Both the position numbers and the translations under genes were made by a program. Of a stretch of DNA of 64,000 bases, positions 43,381 to 51,784 are shown in pieces. The DNA comes from Bacteroidota bacterium (GTDB lineage Bacteria > Bacteroidota > Bacteroidia > Chitinophagales > Chitinophagaceae). Location of the stretch: positions 62,001-126,000 of the forward strand of contig JAFAEM010000009.1 of the NCBI GenBank assembly GCA_023424015.1. The letters run 5' to 3'. Position 1 is the stretch's first letter, and every line of letters begins with the position of its first letter. The notes below the pieces were generated by a model. It saw only the letters and a program-made list of their open reading frames with translations, did no database searches and was not told the DNA's origin.

Positions 43381-43444
43381 TACTTCATAAAGGCACGCAG
43401 ATATAAAATCCCTGTAATCCGTGTAATCCGTGGCAAATTCGATC
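43381..43444. repeat. Short ATCCGTGTAATCCGTGG intergenic motif
   Basis: GTAATCCGTGTAATCCGTGG shows a 9-bp direct repeat (GTAATCCGT) beside the YpdA gene. It resembles the CACGGA-type dispersed motif near 470; its role is unknown. Confidence 0.3.
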
Positions 43445-44443
43445 CTAGTTCGCCGCCGGTAATTTTTTCCTTATATCGCCGATGATATGTTCGGCGTGCA
43501 CTCTTGAGTTTTCAATGAACAGGCGATGTGTATTCATACCCCCGCAGATCACACCAGCGAGGTAGACATTCTTAACATTGGTTTCATAAGTCTCGGGATC
43601 ATATACCGGCTTTTTAACTTCATCATTCGAAAGTTGGATACCGATGCGTTGCAGGAATTCGAGGTCAGGCTGGTAACCTGTTAAAGCGATCACCCAATCA
43701 TTTTCGATCGTCACCAGGCCCTCGGGCGTTTCAATGTCCACCTCGTGTTCGCGAATCTCTTTTATTCTCGATTTTGTAAATGCCTTTATCGAACCTTCAT
43801 TAATGCGGTTGATGATATCCGGCCGGACCCAATATTTCACCCGCTCACCGATATCTTCTTTTCTTATGACCATGGTTACTTCCCCACCCTTCCGCCATGT
43901 TTCAAGGGCCGCATCCACCGCGGAGTTCTGCGCACCTACCACCAGCACTTTCTGGAAAGCATAGAAATGAGGTTCCTTATAATAATGTGTGACTTTTGGA
44001 AGATCCTCACCTGGTACATTCAACAGGTAAGGAATATCATAAAACCCGGTAGCAATAATGATACTTCCTGCGGTATACTTCGATTTCGATGTGGTGACAA
44101 TAAAGCGTTTGGTGTCATCCTTGCTATCAACCTGCTCCACACTTTCTACTTTTTCAAACAGGTGGATGTTGAGATCATTCGCTATGGCAACACGCCTGTA
44201 ATATTCCAGCGCCTCCGACCGGGTCGGTTTCGCGTTATTGGACACAAAGGGGATATCACCGATCTCCAATCTTTCCGAAGTTGAAAAAAAAGTCATATTG
44301 ACCGGGTAGTTGTAGAGGGAGTTAACCAGGGGACCCTTTTCGAATATGATATAATCAATCCTGGCTTTCCGGGCTTCCAGGGCACATGCCAGCCCGATTG
44401 GCCCCCCACCAATGATAATTATGGTATGATGTGGTATCGACAT
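43445..44443 (-). CDS. ypdA: YpdA-like FAD/NADPH thiol reductase
   Basis: ATG 44443 (MSIPHHTIIIIGGGPIGLACALEARK) gives 332 residues. GGGPIGL binds FAD near the N-terminus, and VVGAQNSAVDAALETWRKG binds NADPH. The phrase FFSTSERLEIGDIPF and the C-terminal YLAGVICGGMNTHRLFIENSRVHAEHI are the YpdA (bacillithiol disulphide reductase) signature. No thioredoxin-reductase CxxC is present. In bacteroidetes it is often annotated YpdA, with bacillithiol as inferred substrate. Confidence 0.9.
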   Translation of the reverse strand: MSIPHHTIIIIGGGPIGLACALEARKARIDYIIFEKGPLVNSLYNYPVNMTFFSTSERLEIGDIPFVSNNAKPTRSEALEYYRRVAIANDLNIHLFEKVESVEQVDSKDDTKRFIVTTSKSKYTAGSIIIATGFYDIPYLLNVPGEDLPKVTHYYKEPHFYAFQKVLVVGAQNSAVDAALETWRKGGEVTMVIRKEDIGERVKYWVRPDIINRINEGSIKAFTKSRIKEIREHEVDIETPEGLVTIENDWVIALTGYQPDLEFLQRIGIQLSNDEVKKPVYDPETYETNVKNVYLAGVICGGMNTHRLFIENSRVHAEHIIGDIRKKLPAAN

Positions 44444-44545
44444 AAGCAAAAATAGAACAACGATGAATAAACGGTGTAAGTATTGCGAATTACCAACCGT
44501 AAATGGGTTGTTACCAATTCTTCAGGTTTTATCCCCTGACTCGCT

Positions 44546-44553
44546 TAAATTTG
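44546..44553 (+). promoter_or_regulatory. Perfect -7 box TAAATTTG for the PDH E1-beta gene
   Basis: TAAATTTG matches TAnnTTTG, 28 bp upstream of the ATG at 44582; the -33 candidate (GGTTTTAT) is weak. Confidence 0.5.
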
Positions 44554-44581
44554 CCCGACTTTTTAAAAGCATATAATTTAC

Positions 44582-45571
44582 ATGGCAAGATCTATCGCAT
44601 TCCGGGATGCTCTTCGCGAAGCAATGACAGAAGAGATGAGAAGAGATGAGCGCGTATTTTTAATGGGAGAGGAAGTGGCTGAATATAATGGCGCTTATAA
44701 AGTAAGCCAGGGCATGCTGGCAGAGTTTGGCCCAAAACGCGTGATAGACACGCCCATTTCGGAGCTGGGTTTTGCCGCAGTTGGTGTGGGTGCAGCCCAA
44801 AACGGACTTCGCCCGATTGTGGAGTTTATGACCTGGAATTTTGCCGTACTGGCGCTGGACCAGATCCTGAACACAGCTTCAAAAATGCTCGCGATGAGCG
44901 GTGGCCAGGTTTCCTGCCCGATTGTGTTTAGGGGGGGTAACGGCTCTGCAGGGCAATTAGGCGCCCAGCATTCCACTGCGTTTGAAAGCCTGTATGCGAA
45001 TATTCCCGGTATTAAAGTGGTATCGCCCAGCAACGGATACGACGCGAAGGGCCTGCTCAAACAAGCGATCCGCTACGAAGAAGATCCGGTCATGTTTATG
45101 GAGAGTGAACTGATGTATGGCGACAAAACGGAAGTTCCCGAAGAAGAATATTATATCGAATTGGGTAAAGCCGACATCAAAAAGGAAGGAAGCGATGTCA
45201 CGATCGTTTCATTTAATAAAATGATGAAGATAGCCCTGGGTGCCGCGGCTGAACTTGAAAAGGAAAATATAAGCGCGGAAGTGATAGACCTGCGCACAGT
45301 TCGTCCGCTTGACTGGAAAACCATCCTGGAAAGCGTGAAGAAGACAAACAGATTGGTGATAGTGGAAGAACAATGGCCTTTTGGTTCTGTATCTTCCGAG
45401 ATCACTTACCAGATACAAAAAGAAGGATTCGATTACCTGGATGCACCCATTCGTCGTATCACTGCAGCTGACGCGCCACTGCACTATGCACCTAACCTTG
45501 TCGCTGCGGCTTTACCTAGTGTAGCCCGCACGGTTAAAATGGTAAAGGAAGTTATGTACCAGGTGAAATAA
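44582..45571 (+). CDS. pdhB: Pyruvate dehydrogenase E1 component, beta subunit
   Basis: 329 residues: FRDALREAMTEEMRRDERVFLMGEEVAEYNGAYKVSQGM, RVIDTPISELGFAAVGVGAA, GQLGAQHSTAFESLYANIPGIKVVSPSNGYDAKGLLK and MYGDKTEVPEEEY agree closely with the beta subunit of the alpha2beta2 2-oxo acid dehydrogenases; the late VVEEQWPFGSVSSEI motif is diagnostic. It binds thiamine diphosphate at the interface with E1-alpha, not found in this window. Other branched-chain or acetoin E1-beta subunits are possible, but the PDH reading is the usual annotation. Confidence 0.93.
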   Translation: MARSIAFRDALREAMTEEMRRDERVFLMGEEVAEYNGAYKVSQGMLAEFGPKRVIDTPISELGFAAVGVGAAQNGLRPIVEFMTWNFAVLALDQILNTASKMLAMSGGQVSCPIVFRGGNGSAGQLGAQHSTAFESLYANIPGIKVVSPSNGYDAKGLLKQAIRYEEDPVMFMESELMYGDKTEVPEEEYYIELGKADIKKEGSDVTIVSFNKMMKIALGAAAELEKENISAEVIDLRTVRPLDWKTILESVKKTNRLVIVEEQWPFGSVSSEITYQIQKEGFDYLDAPIRRITAADAPLHYAPNLVAAALPSVARTVKMVKEVMYQVK

Positions 45572-45599
45572 CAAATTTAAAATCATTACAATATAATAA

Positions 45600-45630
45600 A
45601 ACCCGCCTTCATGGCGGGTTCGGTTTTTTG
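45600..45630 (+). terminator. Intrinsic terminator of the E1-beta gene
   Basis: AACCCGCC, loop TTCAT, GGCGGGTT followed by CGGTTTTTTG, 28 nt after the stop. Confidence 0.9.
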
Positions 45631-45738
45631 TTATATCACGTAGATTTACGCATAACTTTTTTTTTAACATTATGCAGCGTTTTGCCCCTTTATGTGCATC
45701 TTTGTTATGGTTTTTCATAGGATATTGGATTTTAAAAC

Positions 45739-45771
45739 GAGGCTGGATTTCTATCCGGCCTCTTATTTTTT
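45739..45771 (+). terminator. Orphan intrinsic terminator
   Basis: GAGGCTGGAT, loop TTCT, ATCCGGCCTC (one mismatch, T against G), then TTATTTTTT. It lies 109 nt beyond the E1-beta terminator, so it should end some other transcript. Confidence 0.7.
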
Positions 45772-45938
45772 ACTTCGCAATTTGCACTTCAGAAGCGACC
45801 TTGAATTATTTCGATCTCCTTCCCGTTAAGTCCTGCCGGATCCTCAATCGATCGTAAACTGATTTTTCGTTGTTTTCCACTCGCCATCTTTTATGACTTT
45901 GTCTACAAATCCGGCCTAACGGTTGGAAGTTTTCTCCC

Positions 45939-45946
45939 TATTTTTG
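45939..45946 (+). promoter_or_regulatory. Putative -7 box TATTTTTG before the NtrC-type gene
   Basis: TATTTTTG matches TAnnTTTG, 17 bp before ATG 45964; the -33 partner at the normal distance is not clear. Confidence 0.4.
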
Positions 45947-45963
45947 CCCCTAAATCTTAATTA

Positions 45964-47124
45964 ATGGCTGATATACTGATAATTGACGATGAAAAAGCGA
46001 TCCGGAAAACCTTATCGGAGATACTTTCTTTTGAAGGATACAAAATCGATGAGGCAGCCGATGGCGAGGAAGGACTGAAACGGTTTAAGGATAAGCCCTA
46101 CGACGTTGTATTATGCGATATCAAAATGCCTAAACTTGACGGGATTGAATTTTTACAGAAAGCCGGTGAAACAAGCCCTGATGTTCCCATCATAATGATA
46201 TCCGGCCATGGTAATATTGAAACAGCTGTAGAAGCAGTAAAAAAAGGCGCTTACGACTTTATCTCAAAACCACCTGACCTGAACCGCTTGTTGATCACTA
46301 TCCGAAATGCGATGGAACGCAATAGTCTGGTGACCGAGACCAAGGTCCTTAAACGCAAAGTAAGTCGCGTACAGGAAATGATCGGCGAATCAGCTCCGAT
46401 CCAACGTATAAAAGAAACAATCGACAAAGTTGCGCCAACCGAAGCCAGAATATTGATAACAGGCGAAAATGGCGTGGGTAAAGAATTGGTAGCCCGCTGG
46501 GTGCATGAGAAAAGTAACCGTGCGAGCGGACCGCTGGTGGAAGTAAACTGTGCCGCGATTCCCACCGAACTTATCGAAAGTGAATTATTCGGACATGAAA
46601 AAGGTTCATTTACTTCTGCAGTAAAACAACGGATCGGTAAATTCGAACAGGCTAACGGCGGAACACTATTCCTGGATGAAATAGGTGATATGAGTCTTAG
46701 TGCACAGGCAAAGGTCTTGCGGGCCTTGCAGGAAGGGAAAATCACGAGGGTGGGAGCCGACAAAGATATCAGCGTGGATGTGCGTGTAATTGCCGCTACC
46801 AATAAAGACCTGTTGAAAGAAGTGGATGAAAAATCATTTCGCCTCGACCTTTATCACCGCTTAAGTGTGATCCTGATCCACGTTCCATCATTGAATGAAA
46901 GACGTGATGATATTCCGATTCTGGTAGACCAGTTCCTCCAGGATATTTGTGCCGACTATGGTATAGCCAAAAAGAATATCGACGAAGAGGCGCTCAGGCA
47001 GCTACAGGAATATGATTGGACTGGTAATATCCGTGAGTTAAGAAATGTGGTTGAAAGACTTGTCATCCTATCAGCAAAAACAATCACCGGCGAAGATGTG
47101 AAAAGCTATGTGACGCCAAGATAG
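45964..47124 (+). CDS. NtrC-type sigma-54 response regulator lacking a DNA-binding domain
   Basis: 386 residues. The receiver (1-115) has IIDDE and phospho-acceptor Asp52 in VVLCDIKMPKLDG. The AAA+ domain (about 140-370) has Walker A GENGVGKE (167-174), Walker B LFLDEIGD (236-242) and the arginine finger region FRLDLYHRL. The sigma-54 contact loop, normally GAFTGA, reads GSFTSA (214-219). The protein ends SYVTPR just after RELRNVVERL, with no Fis-type helix-turn-helix. It may act without a specific upstream site, be activated by a kinase elsewhere, or need a partner. It precedes lepB. Confidence 0.92.
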   Translation: MADILIIDDEKAIRKTLSEILSFEGYKIDEAADGEEGLKRFKDKPYDVVLCDIKMPKLDGIEFLQKAGETSPDVPIIMISGHGNIETAVEAVKKGAYDFISKPPDLNRLLITIRNAMERNSLVTETKVLKRKVSRVQEMIGESAPIQRIKETIDKVAPTEARILITGENGVGKELVARWVHEKSNRASGPLVEVNCAAIPTELIESELFGHEKGSFTSAVKQRIGKFEQANGGTLFLDEIGDMSLSAQAKVLRALQEGKITRVGADKDISVDVRVIAATNKDLLKEVDEKSFRLDLYHRLSVILIHVPSLNERRDDIPILVDQFLQDICADYGIAKKNIDEEALRQLQEYDWTGNIRELRNVVERLVILSAKTITGEDVKSYVTPR

Positions 47125-47129
47125 CCAGC

Positions 47130-47171
47130 ATCCAGTATCCAGTATCCAGCATCCAGCATCCAGCATCTAGC
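47130..47171. repeat. Heptanucleotide tandem repeat ATCCAGC
   Basis: Six consecutive heptamers: ATCCAGT twice, ATCCAGC three times, ATCTAGC; AGCCAGC at 47123-47129 is a decayed seventh that overlaps the TAG stop of the preceding gene. It lies 36 nt before lepB. Confidence 0.75.
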
Positions 47172-47206
47172 AAAATCTTGTTAACCGAAAAAATAAACCC
47201 AGGCTC

Positions 47207-48757
47207 ATGCCTTTACAACATTTACTCATCATTTATCTTATTGGTGCCCTTCTTGTATTTCTTCCTTCATTTGGCCTGGCAAAATTATTTACAAAAGCTG
47301 GCGAGCAATCCTGGAAAGCTTATGTTCCTTTTTACAATACATGGGTCATGCAGGACATTGCCCAACGTCCGAAACATTGGGTATTCTGGCAGCTCATCCC
47401 CGTGGTTGGCTGGTTTATTTCTCCTGGAATTTTTATAGAGTTTGCCAAAGTGTTTGGAAAATTTTCCCTGGGTCATCATACTGCGGCGGCCCTGTTTGCG
47501 CCGTTCTACTTTCCCTGGCTGGCAACACAAAAAGATACAAAATTCATCGGACCAGTGGAGGCAAGAAAACATAAGAAATCATCGGCACGTGAATGGTTCG
47601 ATGCGGCCATCTTCGCCATCGTGGCGGCAACCCTGATCCGCACATTTATTTTCGAGGCTTATGTGATTCCTTCAGGATCGATGGAACGAACCCTGCTGGT
47701 AAAAGATTTTCTTTTTGTAAGCAAACTCAGTTATGGTCCGCGCATACCCAATACTCCCTTGTCGGTGCCGTTTGTTCATAACTACCTTCCCATTACCAAT
47801 GGCAAATCATACTCAACAGCTATAAAGCTTCCCTATACCCGCTGGTTTGGATCAATGCCTAAAAGAGGTGATGTTGTTGTGTTTAATTTTCCTGCAGGTG
47901 ACACCGTGATCCATGCGGAAAGATTTGAATCGGCGGATCCTTATTACGTGGTTAAACGCAGGGCTGCTATGGGCTCCCGCGACGACAGAATGGTTCTTTC
48001 CGATCCCGAAAACTACCCGGTTGTTGTACACCCTGTTGACAAAACGGATAACTATATTAAAAGATGTGTAAGCGTGGCCGGTGATATGATGCAGATCATT
48101 GATGGGGTAGTGTACAACAACGGTCAGCCGGAACAAAGCCCTCCTTATTCAGTAATGCCATATACTGTTGTTACAAATGGCCAGCCGGTCAATTGGGATA
48201 TTCTCGAAGACGAATATGATTTTGTGATGGATCGCGACACATATACGAACTATGATAGGAAAACAGCATTACCCCCCGGTACTTTCGAATGGAATCTTAC
48301 AGCAAAGGCTGTGGAAAAAATGAAAAAGAGTGGCTTTGCCAAACAGATCACCCCGATTTTGGACGGAGGATGGGGGAGCCCGGCTTCACCTGAGCCTTTC
48401 GTTTTAGAAAATAACTGGACGCCCGATAATTACGGTCCGATCTGGATACCCAACAAAGGTGGACAAATTCAACTCAACGATAGCACCTTTAAAATTTACG
48501 AACGCGCCATCCGCGTGTACGAACAGAATGATTTTTATAAAAAGGACGGTAAGTTCTTCCTCAATGGTAAAGAAGTAACATCCTATACTTTTAAAATGGA
48601 TTATTTCTGGATGATGGGTGATAACCGTCATGGATCACAGGACTCACGCTTTTGGGGATTTGTACCGGAAGATCGTATCGTGGGAAAGGCCTGGATGATC
48701 TGGTTTAGCTGGGAAGGTGGTCCCAGGTGGAAACGTCTGTTCAATATCGTTAAGTAA
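47207..48757 (+). CDS. lepB: Signal peptidase I
   Basis: 516 residues, the long Bacteroidetes form. Residues 1-110 carry DUF5684-type membrane segments, and RTFIFEAYVIPSGSMERTLLVKDF holds nucleophile Ser158; NYIKRCVSVAGD supplies general-base Lys285. MPKRGDVVVFNFP and YFWMMGDNRHGSQDSRFWGFVP are boxes C/D/E, and the final VGKAWMIWFSW is typical. It cleaves signal peptides at the inner membrane, consistent with the many exported proteins nearby. It is followed by cdd after 64 nt. Confidence 0.96.
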   Translation: MPLQHLLIIYLIGALLVFLPSFGLAKLFTKAGEQSWKAYVPFYNTWVMQDIAQRPKHWVFWQLIPVVGWFISPGIFIEFAKVFGKFSLGHHTAAALFAPFYFPWLATQKDTKFIGPVEARKHKKSSAREWFDAAIFAIVAATLIRTFIFEAYVIPSGSMERTLLVKDFLFVSKLSYGPRIPNTPLSVPFVHNYLPITNGKSYSTAIKLPYTRWFGSMPKRGDVVVFNFPAGDTVIHAERFESADPYYVVKRRAAMGSRDDRMVLSDPENYPVVVHPVDKTDNYIKRCVSVAGDMMQIIDGVVYNNGQPEQSPPYSVMPYTVVTNGQPVNWDILEDEYDFVMDRDTYTNYDRKTALPPGTFEWNLTAKAVEKMKKSGFAKQITPILDGGWGSPASPEPFVLENNWTPDNYGPIWIPNKGGQIQLNDSTFKIYERAIRVYEQNDFYKKDGKFFLNGKEVTSYTFKMDYFWMMGDNRHGSQDSRFWGFVPEDRIVGKAWMIWFSWEGGPRWKRLFNIVK

Positions 48758-48821
48758 CTTAACTTTAGAATAAAGACATCGGTGCTCGCGCACCCTGTTC
48801 TGCTGATACAACCACGCATCC

Positions 48822-49307
48822 ATGGAGGAAAAAAAATTCCAGTTCGAATACGAAGTCTACCAGGACTCGGCGGAGTTAAACGCCGCCGACGCGGAATTAC
48901 TGACTACGGCAAGAGAAGTTACACAACAGGCCTATGCACCCTATTCCGGTTTTTTTGTTGGCGCGGCTGCCCGGCTTTCGAATGGTCAAACAGTTAAAGG
49001 CACAAACCAGGAAAACGCTTCTTACCCAGTCGGCATCTGTGCAGAAAGGGTTTTGCTAGGCAATGCAGCTACTTTATATCCTAACATTAGCATCGATACC
49101 CTCGCTATTAGTTATAATACCAAAGAATTAAAAAGCGATCATCCCATTTCACCTTGTGGCATGTGTCGCCAGGCGCTGCTGGAATACGAGGCCAGGACAA
49201 ACCAGTCTATTCGACTGATCCTATCTGGCCAGGAAGGCAACGTCTATATTTTAAAATCGGTGGGACATCTTTTGCCCTTCGCTTTTAAGAGTGATGAGTT
49301 AATCTGA
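48822..49307 (+). CDS. cdd: Cytidine deaminase
   Basis: 161 residues. NASYPVGICAER has the zinc-site Cys and catalytic Glu; SPCGMCRQALLEY has the other two Cys. YAPYSGFFVGAAARLSNG is the usual substrate loop. It deaminates cytidine and deoxycytidine to uridine forms in pyrimidine salvage. A single-domain homotetrameric type, normal in length. Confidence 0.96.
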   Translation: MEEKKFQFEYEVYQDSAELNAADAELLTTAREVTQQAYAPYSGFFVGAAARLSNGQTVKGTNQENASYPVGICAERVLLGNAATLYPNISIDTLAISYNTKELKSDHPISPCGMCRQALLEYEARTNQSIRLILSGQEGNVYILKSVGHLLPFAFKSDELI

Positions 49308-49344
49308 CCATGTGAGCCTTACAAATTATGGCAGGAGAATTTTG

Positions 49345-49842
49345 CTAAAAAAGTGTTTGTACACCATACGCCACCTTCATCTCATGCTCCAGCAGCCATT
49401 TTTTCCTCCACAGCCCGCCGCTATATCCAATTAAAGCGCGGTTGGTTCCGATCACACGGTGGCAGGGCACAATGATGGCAATATTATTTTTCCCATTTGC
49501 ATTGGCAACAGCTCGTGTCGCCTTAGGATCGCCGGTTTTTATAGCCAGCTGAATATAACTGATGGTTTTGCCAAATGGGATGGTCATCAGCTGGTTCCAG
49601 GTCTCCTGCTGAAAAACACTCCCGTCCTGGCTAAGAGGAAGATCAAACACCCTTCTTTCTCCATTAAAATATTGGATCAATTGTTCGATGCACTGAATGA
49701 TCAGTGGTGGCATATCCTTCCTGCTGCCGTCGTTTTTGGTGGATGTATCGTGGAAACTGACCTCACAGATATAATAGGCCGTGCCCGATATCTTCAACAA
49801 ACCTACAGGTGAATGATAGTATGTAGTATAATTTTCAGCCAA
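49345..49842 (-). CDS. ogt: Methylated-DNA--protein-cysteine methyltransferase
   Basis: 165 residues. IIVPCHRVIGTNRALIGYSGGLWRKKWLLEHE holds the acceptor Cys and the Asn/Arg/Ser contacts; FQQETWNQLMTIPFGKTISYIQLAIKTGDPKATRAVANANGKN is the DNA-binding helix region. Removes O6-alkyl groups from guanine in a suicidal reaction. The start overlaps the stop of the CsaA gene by 8 nt (49835-49842), so translation may be coupled. Confidence 0.96.
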   Translation of the reverse strand: MAENYTTYYHSPVGLLKISGTAYYICEVSFHDTSTKNDGSRKDMPPLIIQCIEQLIQYFNGERRVFDLPLSQDGSVFQQETWNQLMTIPFGKTISYIQLAIKTGDPKATRAVANANGKNNIAIIVPCHRVIGTNRALIGYSGGLWRKKWLLEHEMKVAYGVQTLF

Positions 49843-50167
49843 TTTTCTGCCCGTTTGATACCGGCAAACCGGGTTGCAATAAAATTACATCTTTGTTTTC
49901 ATCATACACACCCAGCACCAGGCATTCACTGACAAAATCCGCAATTCGCTTCGGTGGAAAATTGATGACGGCAATGACCTGCCTGTTCAGAAGGTCTTCA
50001 CTGGAATAGTGAACTGTGATCTGCGCTGAAGATTTTTTAATTCCAAGTTCTTTTCCGAAATCGATGGTTAACTGGTATGCCGGCTTTCGTGCTTTTGGAA
50101 AATCCCTTACTTCAATGATGGTTCCGCTTCGAATATCGATCTTTTCAAAATCCTCCCAGGTTATCAT
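49835..50167 (-). CDS. csaA: CsaA-like tRNA-binding/chaperone protein
   Basis: 110 residues of the OB-fold tRNA-binding family: IDIRSGTIIEVRDFPKARKPAYQLTIDFGKELGIKKSSAQIT, then VIAVINFPPKRIADFVSECLVLGVYDENKDVILLQPG. These are the core lines of CsaA and the C-terminal domain of methionyl-tRNA synthetase. CsaA has been studied as a secretion chaperone in Bacillus. The overlap with ogt is physical; no functional link is claimed. Confidence 0.93.
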   Translation of the reverse strand: MITWEDFEKIDIRSGTIIEVRDFPKARKPAYQLTIDFGKELGIKKSSAQITVHYSSEDLLNRQVIAVINFPPKRIADFVSECLVLGVYDENKDVILLQPGLPVSNGQKIG

Positions 50168-50268
50168 AGGCTTAATTTAAAAAAATTTCCAATCTCTGCG
50201 AAAGAATTAATCAAACCCTCAACGATATGCATTTTTGTACTACCTTAAAGGCCTAATTTTTTGGCCTT

Positions 50269-51714
50269 ATGGATAATAAGAAAAAGAAAAACCTCTCCCG
50301 CCGGGATTTCGTTCGACAAAGTGCTGTTTTTGGTGCGGGGGTGCTGGTATTACCGCGCCATGTGCTGGGTGGCAAAGGTTTTATCGCACCAAGTGACAAG
50401 CTCAATATTGCCGCTATCGGAGCGGGCGGTAAAGCAACTTATAATATTCAACAGGCTTTTAATGGTGGCGCGGAAAATATAGTAGCACTCTGTGATGTTG
50501 ACGACCGGATGGCCGCAGACAGCCGTAAAAAACACCCCAAAGCCAGCTATTACAAAGATTTCAGGGAGATGCTGGACAAGCAGGGTAAAGGGATCGATGC
50601 TGTGATGATCACAACGCCCGATCATATGCATGCGGTACAGGCATTGCCCTGTATGCAACTGGGCAAGCATGTATATGTTGAAAAGCCGCTCACCCACGAT
50701 ATATACGAAGCCAGGATTCTTACCGAAGCTGAAAAGAAGTATAAAGTGGTAACCCAGATGGGCAACCAGGGAAGTAGCGGAGATGATACACGAATGATCG
50801 AAGCATGGGTACAGGCAGGCCTTATCGGCGACATACATACTGTGCACGTTTGGACCAACAGACCTACCTGGCCACAGGGCATACCAAGACCTGAAGGAAA
50901 ATTTGATATACCCAAAGAACTGGACTGGGATCTTTGGCTGGGCACGGCACCTGCGCGGGATTTTAATCCGATCTACCTGCCGGCAACCTGGAGAGGATGG
51001 GTTGATTTTGGCACCGGTTCACTTGGCGATATGGGTTGTCACTTTATTGACGTGCCATATCGCGCCTTAAAACTGGGCTATCCCGTTTCAGTAGAGTGCA
51101 GCGTAACCTCTGTTTATACTGGATTTTTCCAGGAAGCTTTTTATACCGACAGTTACCCGCCTTCCTCTAAAACACATATACAATTTCCAAAGCGAGGCAA
51201 CCTTCCGCCCGTAGAAATGATCTGGTATGATGGCGGCATTAAACCAAAACGTCCGGCGGAGCTCCTTCCCGACGAGAACATGGCGGAATGGGATGGTGGA
51301 ATGATCTTCGAAGGCACGAAAGGAAAGATCATGGGCGGACTATGGGGACGGAACCCGACCTTACTGCCAACAAGCAGGATGAAAGATATTAAACTGCCCG
51401 CTTTGAAGAAAGCAAAGGTGGAAAGAGGAGCCGAAGGACACCAGACACAATGGACCAACGCCTGCAAGAAAGGCTATGGGGCCTATACCAGCTCGCCATT
51501 CTCGGAAGCAGGCCCGCTTACCGAAACAGTATTGATGGGCAACCTTGCTGTGCTGAGCTATAATCATATTGAAAAGAATGCAAAAGGGGAGAATACATTC
51601 CCCGGTAGAAAAAAATTACTTTGGGATGGAGCCAATATGAAGATCACGAATTTTGAACCAGCCAACCAGTTTGTGAAAAGGAAATATGCCGGTAACTGGA
51701 AACTGGAGATCTGA
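50269..51714 (+). CDS. Tat-exported Gfo/Idh/MocA family oxidoreductase (copy 1)
   Basis: 481 residues. NLSRRDFVRQSAVFGAGVLVLP is a twin-arginine signal. Then LNIAAIGAGGKATYNIQQAF, an NAD(P)-binding Rossmann fold, and HVYVEKPLTHDIYEARILTEAEKKY with the EKP motif of the family. The C-terminal half shows DMGCHFIDVPYRALKLGYPVSVEC. Many Bacteroidetes Tat-exported relatives act on sugars in the periplasm; the substrate is unknown. The next gene is a close paralogue. AAGGCC/GGCCTT flank the start (50248-50268) as a small inverted repeat. Confidence 0.9.
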   Translation: MDNKKKKNLSRRDFVRQSAVFGAGVLVLPRHVLGGKGFIAPSDKLNIAAIGAGGKATYNIQQAFNGGAENIVALCDVDDRMAADSRKKHPKASYYKDFREMLDKQGKGIDAVMITTPDHMHAVQALPCMQLGKHVYVEKPLTHDIYEARILTEAEKKYKVVTQMGNQGSSGDDTRMIEAWVQAGLIGDIHTVHVWTNRPTWPQGIPRPEGKFDIPKELDWDLWLGTAPARDFNPIYLPATWRGWVDFGTGSLGDMGCHFIDVPYRALKLGYPVSVECSVTSVYTGFFQEAFYTDSYPPSSKTHIQFPKRGNLPPVEMIWYDGGIKPKRPAELLPDENMAEWDGGMIFEGTKGKIMGGLWGRNPTLLPTSRMKDIKLPALKKAKVERGAEGHQTQWTNACKKGYGAYTSSPFSEAGPLTETVLMGNLAVLSYNHIEKNAKGENTFPGRKKLLWDGANMKITNFEPANQFVKRKYAGNWKLEI

Positions 51715-51784
51715 CAGTAAATAAATATTTGCTTTAATTATATTACATCATAATAAAATCACCAAGAAGTAAATCATTTTGCGA

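Larger units (their letters stand above)
45631..45963. other. Spacer containing an orphan terminator
   Basis: No confident gene was found. A plus-strand frame at 45672-45857 (61 codons) begins ATG and has hydrophobic words, but it runs through a perfect terminator hairpin, so I did not call it. The spacer also carries the TATTTTTG box upstream of the NtrC-type gene. A small RNA ending at the hairpin is possible. Confidence 0.5.

Noticed and set aside
45672..45857. 61-codon plus-strand frame
   Set aside because: It crosses a perfect intrinsic terminator and has no recognisable family.
46251..46802. 183-codon minus-strand frame
   Set aside because: Antisense to the AAA+ domain of the NtrC-type gene; no family features.
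50248..50268. AAGGCC/GGCCTT inverted repeat before the oxidoreductase start as an operator
   Set aside because: Only 6 bp per arm and no regulator nearby; could be chance.
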